Virus record (IMG/VR): IMGVR_UViG_3300034105_001592
Location: 1-34,547 of that record
Reading direction: 5' to 3' (one strand)
DNA length: 34,547 bases
Source: a virus
Shown here: piece after piece, positions 8,558 through 15,537 of the stretch
How the letters are laid out: the number at the start of each line of letters is the position of its first letter
Position numbering within the stretch: position 1 is the stretch's first letter
The notes under the pieces: model-generated
Told to the model about the DNA's origin: nothing
Seen by the model: only the letters and a program-made list of their open reading frames with translations
Database searches by the model: none
Program-made: the position numbers and the translations under genes

Positions 8558-9601
8558 TTATATTAATGTTTTATTGGTGTTATCAATAAACTCATATAAA
8601 TTATGGAACAAATTTGTGTTTTTCCATATTTTATTAAATTCTTTTTTAAACAATTGGTGTTCAGGATGTTCAATATCCCACACCTGTTTTAATTTAAATT
8701 CCCCTTCCGAAAATGTTCCCCAATTAGTTATCTTACCAAAAAACACATTTACTTTATTACCAAAAATAGAATACATTAAATTATAAAATGTTTCCATTTC
8801 GGTATAATTTGTGTCTTGTACAACAAATGAGGTTTTTACATTCATATTTGGTAAAGTACTAATAAATCTTAAATTATTTAATAGGTTTTCCCAATTACCA
8901 CCTAATCTTGTTTTATTTTCATAAGTATCTTTGGTACCTGCGTCTATACTAATTTCACAAGTATGAACATATTTATGTACGTTTGGCATACTATCCCACA
9001 TTTCCTTATTCCACATAGATGCGTTGGTGTGAAAATGTATCGATGACAAATTTGGGTATTTTTTAGGATTAAAATTTCTTAGATAATTTCTAAATCCAAC
9101 GGAAACAAATGGATCACCTGAACCGGTTATGTATAAAGTTTGAACGTGTTTTGAATAATAATTATCAATGTCTTCAATCGTTTTTTCAACTCTTTTTATA
9201 CCTTCACTATTTTCAACAATTAAATCAACTCTACACGATGGGCATTTATAATTACAGGTTCTATCAAAATTCATCACCAAATAATTAGGTGTATTATTCT
9301 CTACAATCGGATTTTTAATATTTGAATTTGATTTTAGTGTAATAGGACCAGATGTCACACCATAGTTTACTAATTTACTTAAATAAGGACAAAGTTCTTT
9401 ACTACAATACTTAAATGAACCATCTAATATAGAATTTCTAATATCAATAATTGGTTCACTATTGTAGACATCTTTTAATGGAATTTTGCGAAGTTCTACT
9501 TTATTGGGTAACCAAGATGGGCAACAAACAAAACACACATTATTGTGTATTTCCAATGAATTAAATGGAACACTACATGTGTAATTTTTTAAATCTACCA
9601 T
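8558..9601 (-). CDS. Radical SAM protein with an N-terminal cysteine-rich (SPASM-like) region
   Basis: The radical SAM iron-sulfur motif CNYKCPSC is at C116, C120 and C123, followed by YITGSGDP as the SAM-binding GGEP-like segment, in a 347-residue protein. Ahead of it lies a second set of cysteines (C9, C23, C26, C27, C66, C71) in a pattern (VCFVCCPSW, YCSKELC) that resembles the auxiliary-cluster SPASM region usually found C-terminal to the barrel. SPASM proteins often modify peptides by radical chemistry; others act on sugars or alcohols. The substrate is not readable. It sits between oxygenase genes in the same operon and ends NTNKTLI. Confidence 0.88.
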   Translation of the reverse strand: MVDLKNYTCSVPFNSLEIHNNVCFVCCPSWLPNKVELRKIPLKDVYNSEPIIDIRNSILDGSFKYCSKELCPYLSKLVNYGVTSGPITLKSNSNIKNPIVENNTPNYLVMNFDRTCNYKCPSCRVDLIVENSEGIKRVEKTIEDIDNYYSKHVQTLYITGSGDPFVSVGFRNYLRNFNPKKYPNLSSIHFHTNASMWNKEMWDSMPNVHKYVHTCEISIDAGTKDTYENKTRLGGNWENLLNNLRFISTLPNMNVKTSFVVQDTNYTEMETFYNLMYSIFGNKVNVFFGKITNWGTFSEGEFKLKQVWDIEHPEHQLFKKEFNKIWKNTNLFHNLYEFIDNTNKTLI

Positions 9602-9610
9602 ATTGTATTA

Positions 9611-10081
9611 TTAATGAAACCAAAAATTTAAAGCGTATCGTGTACCTTCCGTTACTGGTTTTATTTCGTGATATTGATTACCACCATTAAATACAACACC
9701 ATCACCTTTTTCTAAATTTACAACTCTATCATTTATATATGTATCCCCACCTGTAAATTCATTTGATAACAAAATTATTGATGTTTTATTTCCTGCACCA
9801 TCGGTGTGTCTTCGTAACCACCTACCATTTTTATATTCCGTCATTTGTAACCACATTATTTTATGTTTAGGAAAATCACATTTAACCAACTCATTTATTA
9901 CCATATTATAAATTTCTTCGTTCCACTTTTCTTTATTTAATGGTTGACTGGATTGTTGTCCCCAAATTAACCAAACATACCAATCTGTTTTATGTGATTC
10001 ACTTAATACACATTCATTCTTAATTTTTTCTATTAAAGTATCACAAAAATCATTTGTTAATATGTTTTTATATATTTCCAT
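9611..10081 (-). CDS. Small 2OG/Fe(II) dioxygenase, prolyl-4-hydroxylase-like
   Basis: This 156-residue protein has H92-T-D94 (RRHTDG), H138 (QYHEIKP) and R148 (GTRYAL), the full iron and 2-oxoglutarate binding set. LSNEFTGGDTYI is the conserved mid-barrel strand. It is one of the shortest of the oxygenase group. Unlike most neighbours its C-terminus is NFWFH, without the Leu-Ile ending, although the downstream DNA (CATTAATAATACAATATG) still has the common TTAATA start context in another frame. Target unknown. Confidence 0.9.
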   Translation of the reverse strand: MEIYKNILTNDFCDTLIEKIKNECVLSESHKTDWYVWLIWGQQSSQPLNKEKWNEEIYNMVINELVKCDFPKHKIMWLQMTEYKNGRWLRRHTDGAGNKTSIILLSNEFTGGDTYINDRVVNLEKGDGVVFNGGNQYHEIKPVTEGTRYALNFWFH

Positions 10082-10084
10082 ATA

Positions 10085-10765
10085 CTATATTAATTGATTT
10101 GTTTTTTCAAATCTTTTTTCAAAATTTTCCCAAATAAATGATTTTAATTCATCGTTTATTATAATTTTATTTGGTCTTTTTGTGGATTGATTGGTGTTTT
10201 TTATAATTAATCTTTCACCAAATCTATTTTCAATAAAATCTACAAATTTATCTATTTCTTTAATATCAAATTCATATGTACATTTTTTATTGGATTTAAA
10301 AAACTTTTGAGAAACTAATGTTACCATTACATTTGATAACTTATTTGATGGGTCATATTTTTCTTTTACTAATTTTAAAAAACAATTTTTAAGTCCTACA
10401 TATTCACTATCGACTAAATGTAAATCATTTAGAAAGTTGATATCAATTATTTTATATAAAAATTCATTATCAAGATTTTCCCATTTACATATCAGTTCAA
10501 ATGAACTCTCATATTCAATCTTATCCCAAATAAAATTTAAAGCACTCATCCATCTATCTACCCAATCTCTATTAATACAAATAGTTTCTTTATTTCCCCA
10601 TATTGATAAACATTCGTTTAATGGAGTATGGTAATGTTTTGACATATCATTTGAGTCATACATTTCTAATTTTAGTTTTGAGTTTCTTAATGCCGTTTCA
10701 ATAGAAAAACTCGCACATTTTGGATTAGAAATCCAAATAAGTTCATTATTAATTAAATGAGACAC
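10085..10765 (-). CDS. Sulfotransferase-like protein (PAPS-dependent)
   Basis: The start is GTG (10763-10765), giving 226 residues. ISNPKCASFSIETA (12-25) matches the 5'-phosphosulfate-binding loop of sulfotransferases (PKxGSxS type). INRDWVDRWMSAL (64-76) matches the 3'-phosphate-binding motif (RDPxxRxxS type). Together these point to a soluble sulfotransferase using PAPS, probably on a sugar or a modified residue. An APS kinase lies about 4.3 kb upstream in the same operon and could supply PAPS. The loop has Ala-Ser where Gly-Ser/Thr is common. It ends EKTNQLI. Assigned from motifs only. Confidence 0.72.
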   Translation of the reverse strand: MSHLINNELIWISNPKCASFSIETALRNSKLKLEMYDSNDMSKHYHTPLNECLSIWGNKETICINRDWVDRWMSALNFIWDKIEYESSFELICKWENLDNEFLYKIIDINFLNDLHLVDSEYVGLKNCFLKLVKEKYDPSNKLSNVMVTLVSQKFFKSNKKCTYEFDIKEIDKFVDFIENRFGERLIIKNTNQSTKRPNKIIINDELKSFIWENFEKRFEKTNQLI

Positions 10766-10766
10766 T

Positions 10767-11066
10767 TTATAAGATGGTTTTGGTTTTTTTAAAAGTTTTT
10801 AAGTATTCTATCTCAATTTCTTTCCATTTTCCTAATGGGCATGACCCGTTTTCATCCAAATATGTGTTGGGTGTGTATACTTTACCTTTTAATGGACATC
10901 CACATTCTCCACACTTGAGAGACCATTCTTTTTTTTTAAAAATTTCTTTTTTTGATGGACATTCTAAACAAATTAAAAATCTATCGTCTGCTAATTTTTT
11001 TAGTTCATTGGAATGTGTAAGTTTATTATACCAAGCCGTGGCTATTTCTTTAAAATCTAATTTCAT
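10767..11066 (-). CDS. Small six-cysteine zinc-ribbon-like protein
   Basis: The 99 residues have cysteines at 33, 36, 52, 55, 57 and 76, as CLEC, CGECGCPL and SCPLGKW. This suggests a zinc ribbon binding one or two metals. The CPLGKW ending of the metal region is, from memory, recurrent in small proteins of aquatic phages; no function is known to me. The C-terminal tail is lysine-rich and ends KTKTIL, similar in character to the KxxTLI endings of the neighbours but not identical. The stop lies one base before the GTG start of the sulfotransferase gene, so the two are probably coupled. Confidence 0.75.
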   Translation of the reverse strand: MKLDFKEIATAWYNKLTHSNELKKLADDRFLICLECPSKKEIFKKKEWSLKCGECGCPLKGKVYTPNTYLDENGSCPLGKWKEIEIEYLKTFKKTKTIL

Positions 11067-11068
11067 TA

Positions 11069-11599
11069 TTATATTAATGATTTTGTTTTCTTTATGATGT
11101 AATCAACGGGTTTCCAATGTAAAAAAAATTGTAATACCCTTTCATTTTCTTTACAAGTTAAAGTGTTTCTCCAATGTATGTTTTTATCCGCATCAAATAA
11201 TAATATACCATCACCAACATTTGTATTGAATGAATATTCTTTACCATCTATTTCGGAAAATAATGGCCATGATTTGTTAATTGTAGATTCTAAACATATG
11301 GACATTGTAACACTTATATCCTTTCTATCTATATGTTTTGTTAAAAATGCATTATTAAAATATTCTCTAACATATGTGTTTACATTATCTAAATATTGAA
11401 TTTCATTATTGAATTCCAATATTTTTGGTTTTAGAATGTCTAAATATTTATCAAAATTATATGAAGGCCTAAAACCGAACGATTCATTGGTGTCTACCTT
11501 AATATCTGTGGAAAAATTATTTACTTTTTCAATATCAAATTGTTTAGACAAGAATTTACACTCCTCATTAGAAAGTATATTCGGAATGAAATAAACCAT
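11069..11599 (-). CDS. Small 2OG/Fe(II) dioxygenase
   Basis: This 176-residue oxygenase is more divergent than its neighbours but keeps H89-I-D91 (TKHIDRKD), H142 (IHWRN) and R154 (ERVLQFFLHW). The N-terminal ILSNEECKFLSKQF helix is shared with the paralogs. The strand and turn residues differ (SICLESTINKSWPLF in place of the usual EGGEF), and the HWRN...FLHWKP pattern recalls aspartyl/asparaginyl hydroxylase-like members, so the substrate may differ. It follows the 29-residue peptide gene by 17 bases and ends KKTKSLI. Confidence 0.85.
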   Translation of the reverse strand: MVYFIPNILSNEECKFLSKQFDIEKVNNFSTDIKVDTNESFGFRPSYNFDKYLDILKPKILEFNNEIQYLDNVNTYVREYFNNAFLTKHIDRKDISVTMSICLESTINKSWPLFSEIDGKEYSFNTNVGDGILLFDADKNIHWRNTLTCKENERVLQFFLHWKPVDYIIKKTKSLI

Positions 11600-11616
11600 A
11601 ACCTATTATTTTATAA

Positions 11617-11706
11617 CTAACTATTTGCAACTACTATTAAATTACCAATAGTTGTTAAGGTAGTATTTAATGTGTTAATTTCGGTATTTGTTATTATATT
11701 TGCCAT
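11617..11706 (-). CDS. Putative 29-residue peptide, Thr/Asn-rich
   Basis: An ATG at 11704-11706 opens a 29-codon frame ending in TAG at 11617-11619. The product starts MANIITNTEINTLNTT and ends IVVANS; it is rich in Thr, Asn and Ile. It fills most of an otherwise empty gap between the ATP-grasp/Hint-like gene and an oxygenase gene in a block with almost no wasted DNA. The ATG directly follows five tandem TAAAA units, the kind of A-rich leader seen before other starts here. It could be a substrate peptide for the modifying enzymes around it, a leader peptide, or chance. No homology is recognised. Confidence 0.5.
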   Translation of the reverse strand: MANIITNTEINTLNTTLTTIGNLIVVANS

Positions 11707-11735
11707 TTTATTTTATTTTATTTTATTTTATTTTT
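11706..11735 (-). repeat. Tandem TAAAA pentanucleotide repeat ahead of the 29-residue peptide gene
   Basis: On the plus strand TTTTA is repeated perfectly five times (11706-11730), followed by a T run. On the coding strand this reads as repeated TAAAA running straight into ATG. Similar but shorter AAAATAAAATAAAATG occurs before the PhyH-type gene at 21832. In hosts without Shine-Dalgarno initiation, A-rich leaders raise translation, so this may be a translational enhancer. A slippage-prone simple repeat is the alternative. Confidence 0.7.
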
Positions 11736-11744
11736 TACAATAGT

Positions 11745-13235
11745 TTATGGACAATCAGAATTGGCGTTTGTACATGTATACCATGCACTACATTTTGGTG
11801 AGGCTTTAGGACAGGTACCAGATGGACCTGCACCAGAACAAGATGGACAAAATTCCCCTTCGTTGTGCTCAATGGAAACAAATGATTCATTATTTGTTGA
11901 TGTTGTTTTAGTTAAAAATAGATGTGCGTTTTCTACTGATATAAACCATCCTGAAAATATTTTTTTAACCTCTGTATTTTCTACAACATTTTTTCTAATA
12001 AAATCTACTAAACTTTCCGATGTATCTAATAATAAAACAACATCGCCTACTTTTAAATTAAATAATTGTTCAAATTGTATAACATTATCTCTTTCAATTA
12101 AATAAGAAGAACCTCCGGTATCCTCCCATGTACTATTATCATCAAAAGTTAATTGATTTACCATTGATAATAAATTTACTCTTTTTTTATTAGTAACTCC
12201 ATTTGTTGAATAAGTTGTACCTGATACAAGTGTTTCGTATGTTATTTCAAAATTCGTAAGATAAGATGTGTTATCGACACCATTTGGATTTGGTATATCA
12301 ATTGTTTTAATTATATCACCAATTTGTAATTCCAATGCCGTTTTAAATGTACCGTCGGCCATTTCCACCATATCCGTATCTAATAATTTGGGTAATCCTT
12401 TTGTCGTTAGTGCGGTTACATAACTATCTCTATATTCCGAATTTAACACATATGTTGCCGAATCATATTCTACATCAGAAAAAGTTATATTTTCATTAAA
12501 TTTAGTGTATTGTCCAATTTGTATTGATTCTAATGTTGGTGGATATAATATATTTAAACTTCTTATCACTTTTACATGACCTTCAAAATTATTAGTAGTG
12601 TTACAATAATTCTCCATTAAGAAGTAATCAGAAGTTACGTTTTCTAAAATTGTATCCAATTCTTCTTGTGTCGTTACCTTAAAAAATTTAGGATAAACAT
12701 CCTTATCGTAACCTGGATATCTTGATTTTAAAATAAAATTTGGGTGTTCCCCATTATCATTTATAGTTGTAATGTTTGATACTAATTGGTTTGTATCATC
12801 TTTATATGCAAATTGAGAACCAAATGATTGGGATTGAATCAATTTCATAAATTCAACCTTATCTCTACAATATGTGTCATCTACTAATGCAGTTGTGTCA
12901 TACGCACTTCTGATGATTAGTTTTTCATCATTATCCTCTATAAATGGTATTGTAATCGCCGATGACCCAACAGCATGAAACTCATATGAAATTGAACTTC
13001 CAGTGTAATGTGATTCTAATGTTTTATGAAGAGGTATAATATCCCCCACGTAATGTATAGATGTAAATCCTTTAGTTTCAACAAATTGGTATAAACTTGT
13101 TAAATCTAAACAATCTACGTCATCTTCCACCTTTTGATGGGGTCCGTCCCAACCTACTGCGGTGTTGATTTCAATTGGTTTTAAATTACCATCTTTGTCG
13201 TACATAAAGTCCGAACCTATTAATACTGTTCTCAT
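11745..13235 (-). CDS. ATP-grasp-like protein with Hint-like region and Cys-rich tail
   Basis: The 496 residues divide into three parts. Residues 1-275 resemble a circularly permuted ATP-grasp ligase: DGNLKPIEINT (15-25) looks like the E-x-N metal motif usually found at the end of the fold. It is followed by LIIRSAYDTTALVDD (106-120), NFILKSRYPGYDKDV (166-180) and the hinge-like DYFLMENY (203-210). Residues 279-445 resemble a Hint (hedgehog/intein) module: LLDTDMVEMADGTFKTALELQIGD, KVGDVVLL and FISVENAHLF. The Cys/Ser nucleophile expected at the start of a Hint module is absent. The tail has six cysteines (463, 466, 475, 482, 488, 495). A virion or secreted component is possible. Fold calls are tentative; the reading frame is solid. 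Confidence 0.8.
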   Translation of the reverse strand: MRTVLIGSDFMYDKDGNLKPIEINTAVGWDGPHQKVEDDVDCLDLTSLYQFVETKGFTSIHYVGDIIPLHKTLESHYTGSSISYEFHAVGSSAITIPFIEDNDEKLIIRSAYDTTALVDDTYCRDKVEFMKLIQSQSFGSQFAYKDDTNQLVSNITTINDNGEHPNFILKSRYPGYDKDVYPKFFKVTTQEELDTILENVTSDYFLMENYCNTTNNFEGHVKVIRSLNILYPPTLESIQIGQYTKFNENITFSDVEYDSATYVLNSEYRDSYVTALTTKGLPKLLDTDMVEMADGTFKTALELQIGDIIKTIDIPNPNGVDNTSYLTNFEITYETLVSGTTYSTNGVTNKKRVNLLSMVNQLTFDDNSTWEDTGGSSYLIERDNVIQFEQLFNLKVGDVVLLLDTSESLVDFIRKNVVENTEVKKIFSGWFISVENAHLFLTKTTSTNNESFVSIEHNEGEFCPSCSGAGPSGTCPKASPKCSAWYTCTNANSDCP

Positions 13236-13262
13236 ATTGTTTTACTATTTGTATATAAATAC

Positions 13263-13478
13263 TTATTTTTTATCTTTTAAGCCAAATTTTATCCATTTAT
13301 ACCAAATTCTTTCGTGAAGATAGTATTGGATAGGTTTATATATTAATTCTACCACCCCGAAAGCCGTACCAACCTTGATTGATCCACTTACCCACCATAT
13401 GATTAGGAACCCAATAAGAGTACTTACAATACGATATGAGATGGTTTTAGCGATATGTCGTTTACGTTCTACTATCAT
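13263..13478 (-). CDS. DUF2061 small membrane protein
   Basis: This 71-residue protein matches the DUF2061 pattern: a basic N-terminus (ERKRHIAKTISYRIVST), a hydrophobic segment LIGFLIIWWVSGS (21-33), a second apolar stretch with VVELIYKP, and YYLHERIWYKW near the end. Two membrane helices are likely. Function is unknown; from memory DUF2061 genes often accompany cysC and sulfation genes, as they do here. It overlaps the upstream oxygenase gene by ATGA. A 27-base gap separates it from the ATP-grasp/Hint-like gene. Confidence 0.88.
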   Translation of the reverse strand: MIVERKRHIAKTISYRIVSTLIGFLIIWWVSGSIKVGTAFGVVELIYKPIQYYLHERIWYKWIKFGLKDKK

Positions 13479-14080
13479 AAAAATGTATTAGTATTTTTTA
13501 TATATTTTTTATTTTTATCCAAAATTGTAATGTTGGCGACATACACCACTCGTTTATTTGTTGAGTCTTTATTCAATTCAGGTTTATGTTCTACGTCTGC
13601 GGGAAACATTATTATTTGGTTTTCCACAGGTAAAATGGAAACTTCTTCATTATTTTTTGTTTTAAAGGTTAAGTGTCCATCATTTCCTTTCAAATTATTC
13701 GGTATCTCAACGTAATAACTAATAGTCCATTGAGGTGGTTCTTTAAGAAGGAAGAAATTAGATTGACTTATATGGTTATGATAGCAAGTTTTATTATTTT
13801 TATTATCACTAATATAAACCCAATCGTCAAAAGAAATTAAATAATTTTCATCAAGTTTAAAATGTAACATAACCATTTTTAATACCTCATTTCGTATATC
13901 TGTAATATTTTTTGAAATGATGTGAATTCTTGATTGTTTTCCTGGTGTACTGTCATCTGTCGTATATTTAGAAATATCACAATTATATTCAAAATCTTTT
14001 ACTAACGTTGGGTTATCAATATTTGTAATTGTTGATTTAAAAATTGTAAAATCTTCAGTAAGTTTAAATTCTTCAAACAT
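13475..14080 (-). CDS. 2OG/Fe(II) oxygenase-like protein with His-x-His metal motif
   Basis: The 201-residue protein resembles the putative 2OG-Fe(II) oxygenases described by TIGR02466, with YHNHISQSN (100-108), SYYVEIPNN, the strand GHLTFKTKN, FPADVEHKPE (159-168) and KRVVYVANI (176-184). The metal ligands would be H101 and/or H103, plus H165, with R177 for the cosubstrate. The usual H-x-D is H-x-H here, which also occurs in that family. Its sequence is far from the prolyl-hydroxylase-like paralogs around it. It ends NTNTFL. Activity and substrate unknown. Confidence 0.75.
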   Translation of the reverse strand: MFEEFKLTEDFTIFKSTITNIDNPTLVKDFEYNCDISKYTTDDSTPGKQSRIHIISKNITDIRNEVLKMVMLHFKLDENYLISFDDWVYISDNKNNKTCYHNHISQSNFFLLKEPPQWTISYYVEIPNNLKGNDGHLTFKTKNNEEVSILPVENQIIMFPADVEHKPELNKDSTNKRVVYVANITILDKNKKYIKNTNTFL

Positions 14081-14101
14081 AGTATAATAATGTTTTTTGT
14101 A

Positions 14102-14488
14102 TCATTTGTCATTCATATCTGAATATTCTATAATATCTCCATTTGAGTCAATATACCCGTTTCTTATACTTGTACCACTAATTTTCGCCACATCTTCAGG
14201 TGGTTCGTGGTAAATAACATCATACCCAACACCTCTACCATAATTGATGCTCTCAATATCGGGAATAATGGATATGTTAATTCTATGTGAATTTTCCATA
14301 AAAAACGGTTCTTCCGCTAAATCCATCATTACTTGTTGAGCAGTTTTTGGATTGTTCTCATCTGTCTCCACATTTCTAATGGCCACCCAAACGTCCTTAC
14401 CCTTTTCTAATTGTTGGTTAATTAACCATTCGTGACCCTTGTGCCAATTCTGCCATCTGCCCACATACATTGCATATTTCTTACTCAT
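14102..14488 (-). CDS. HIGH-superfamily nucleotidyltransferase (cytidylyl/adenylyltransferase-like)
   Basis: This 128-residue protein begins with an NMNAT-like Rossmann start, YVGRWQNWHKGHEWLI, holding the HKGH nucleotide-binding motif at 16-19. Its C-terminal half has ISGTSIR (103-109), the second conserved motif of the superfamily. Members transfer AMP or CMP to small phosphates. The same two motifs occur in ATP sulfurylase, and an APS kinase lies nearby, so a role in making APS is conceivable. The protein is far shorter than ATP sulfurylases, and a nucleotide-sugar or NMN role is equally possible. It lies one base after the upstream oxygenase gene. Confidence 0.82.
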   Translation of the reverse strand: MSKKYAMYVGRWQNWHKGHEWLINQQLEKGKDVWVAIRNVETDENNPKTAQQVMMDLAEEPFFMENSHRINISIIPDIESINYGRGVGYDVIYHEPPEDVAKISGTSIRNGYIDSNGDIIEYSDMNDK

Positions 14489-14489
14489 A

Positions 14490-15065
14490 TTATATTAAAT
14501 TTATTTTTTCAATTATGTGTTTTTTTCCAATTGGCATCACAATCGACCATCTTTCACCATTTGTAATTTCTTTTATTTCGTGAAAAATTCTACAATGATA
14601 TGACAATGCGGTACCTATTTGTTTTGAAATTAAAACTTCAGTATTATCATCGTCCCAACACAAATATTCACCACCTTCATACGAATCATTTAGTTGAATA
14701 CCTAAATTAAATCTCCTTGTGTTAAATCCTTTCGTTAAATCTATGTGTTTTGAGAATTCATCCCCAACACTGTATTGATGTAGTGTACAAAATTTTACCT
14801 TATTATCATAATTTATTTTAATATTGTTAACATCACTAAACCATTCCAATAATTTATTAAACATCCACTCCGTCTCTGACGAATTTTCTATAACAAATAC
14901 CCTATATGAGGTGTCACATTTTGTGGCCACCAATTTATTACTGTCTATAAGATTATAAACATCTGTAGTATTAAGATATTTACTTAAATCGGTAGGTTGT
15001 AATTTTACATATGATTTTATTAAATTACATTCTTCTTCATTAAATAATAATTGTTGGTGAATCAT
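14490..15065 (-). CDS. Small 2OG/Fe(II) dioxygenase, prolyl-4-hydroxylase-like
   Basis: This 191-residue oxygenase has H107-I-D109 (SKHIDLT), H162 (IFHEIKE) and R172 (GERWSI), with LNDSYEGGEYLCWDDD in the core. The FNEEECNLIKSYV opening helix is the group signature. Its closest look-alike in the window is the oxygenase at 6293-6793 (both have ETEWMF/ETKWLF and GERxS). It overlaps the APS kinase stop by ATGA and ends IEKINLI. Confidence 0.9.
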   Translation of the reverse strand: MIHQQLLFNEEECNLIKSYVKLQPTDLSKYLNTTDVYNLIDSNKLVATKCDTSYRVFVIENSSETEWMFNKLLEWFSDVNNIKINYDNKVKFCTLHQYSVGDEFSKHIDLTKGFNTRRFNLGIQLNDSYEGGEYLCWDDDNTEVLISKQIGTALSYHCRIFHEIKEITNGERWSIVMPIGKKHIIEKINLI

Positions 15066-15499
15066 ATATTTAATTTTTTTAATATTTCATAGTAAGAATC
15101 TACTTCGGTTTTATCCGTTGTATCCAAATCTATAAAGTTTTCGGTAGGTGGTTCATAGTTCTCAACGTGAAACTGATTTCTACCTCTATCCTCTGTCGTG
15201 TGTACATAAACCTCAATAACGTCTTCTCTATTCTTAAAGTCCTCTCTTTGGTCTTTATATGGTGAAACTAATGACACCAATACCGTAAACCCCTTTTTAT
15301 TCAAAAATTGAGAGATGTCTTGTGCTCTTTCAATATTTTTTCTCCTTCCCACCTCAGAATAGTCCTTATTTTGAAAGATATCCCTCAAATCGTCACCATC
15401 TATAATAATAGTGTTCTCCTTACCAAAATGGGTTAAGAGGTTGTTTACTAATGTAGTTTTACCTGATGCAGGTTGTCCTGTGAACCAATATATTGACAT
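15062..15499 (-). CDS. cysC: Adenylylsulfate (APS) kinase
   Basis: The 145-residue protein has the P-loop GQPASGKT (8-15), the DGDDLRD motif (34-40), GRRKNIERAQDIS (51-63), VSLVSPYKDQRE (75-86) and a YEPP segment (115-118), all features of APS kinase. It phosphorylates adenylyl sulfate to PAPS, the sulfate donor. It is shorter than the usual cellular enzyme (about 200 residues), lacking the N-terminal extension. The sulfotransferase at 10085-10765 is the obvious user. The start is placed at the first ATG, just ahead of the P-loop. Confidence 0.92.
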   Translation of the reverse strand: MSIYWFTGQPASGKTTLVNNLLTHFGKENTIIIDGDDLRDIFQNKDYSEVGRRKNIERAQDISQFLNKKGFTVLVSLVSPYKDQREDFKNREDVIEVYVHTTEDRGRNQFHVENYEPPTENFIDLDTTDKTEVDSYYEILKKLNI

Positions 15500-15537
15500 A
15501 ATACTATAATATAAAGAAACTTTTACAAAAAACCAAA

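Noticed and set aside
10774-11097. 107-residue plus-strand frame
   Set aside because: Antisense to the six-cysteine zinc-ribbon-like gene, whose paired CxxC motifs and position make it the real one.
11761-12105. 114-residue plus-strand frame
   Set aside because: Antisense shadow of the Hint-like and Cys-rich end of the gene at 11745-13235.
12310-12401. Active intein in the protein at 11745-13235
   Set aside because: The Hint-like segment begins GLPKLLDTDM without a Cys or Ser nucleophile and has no clear C-terminal His-Asn plus Cys/Ser/Thr junction.
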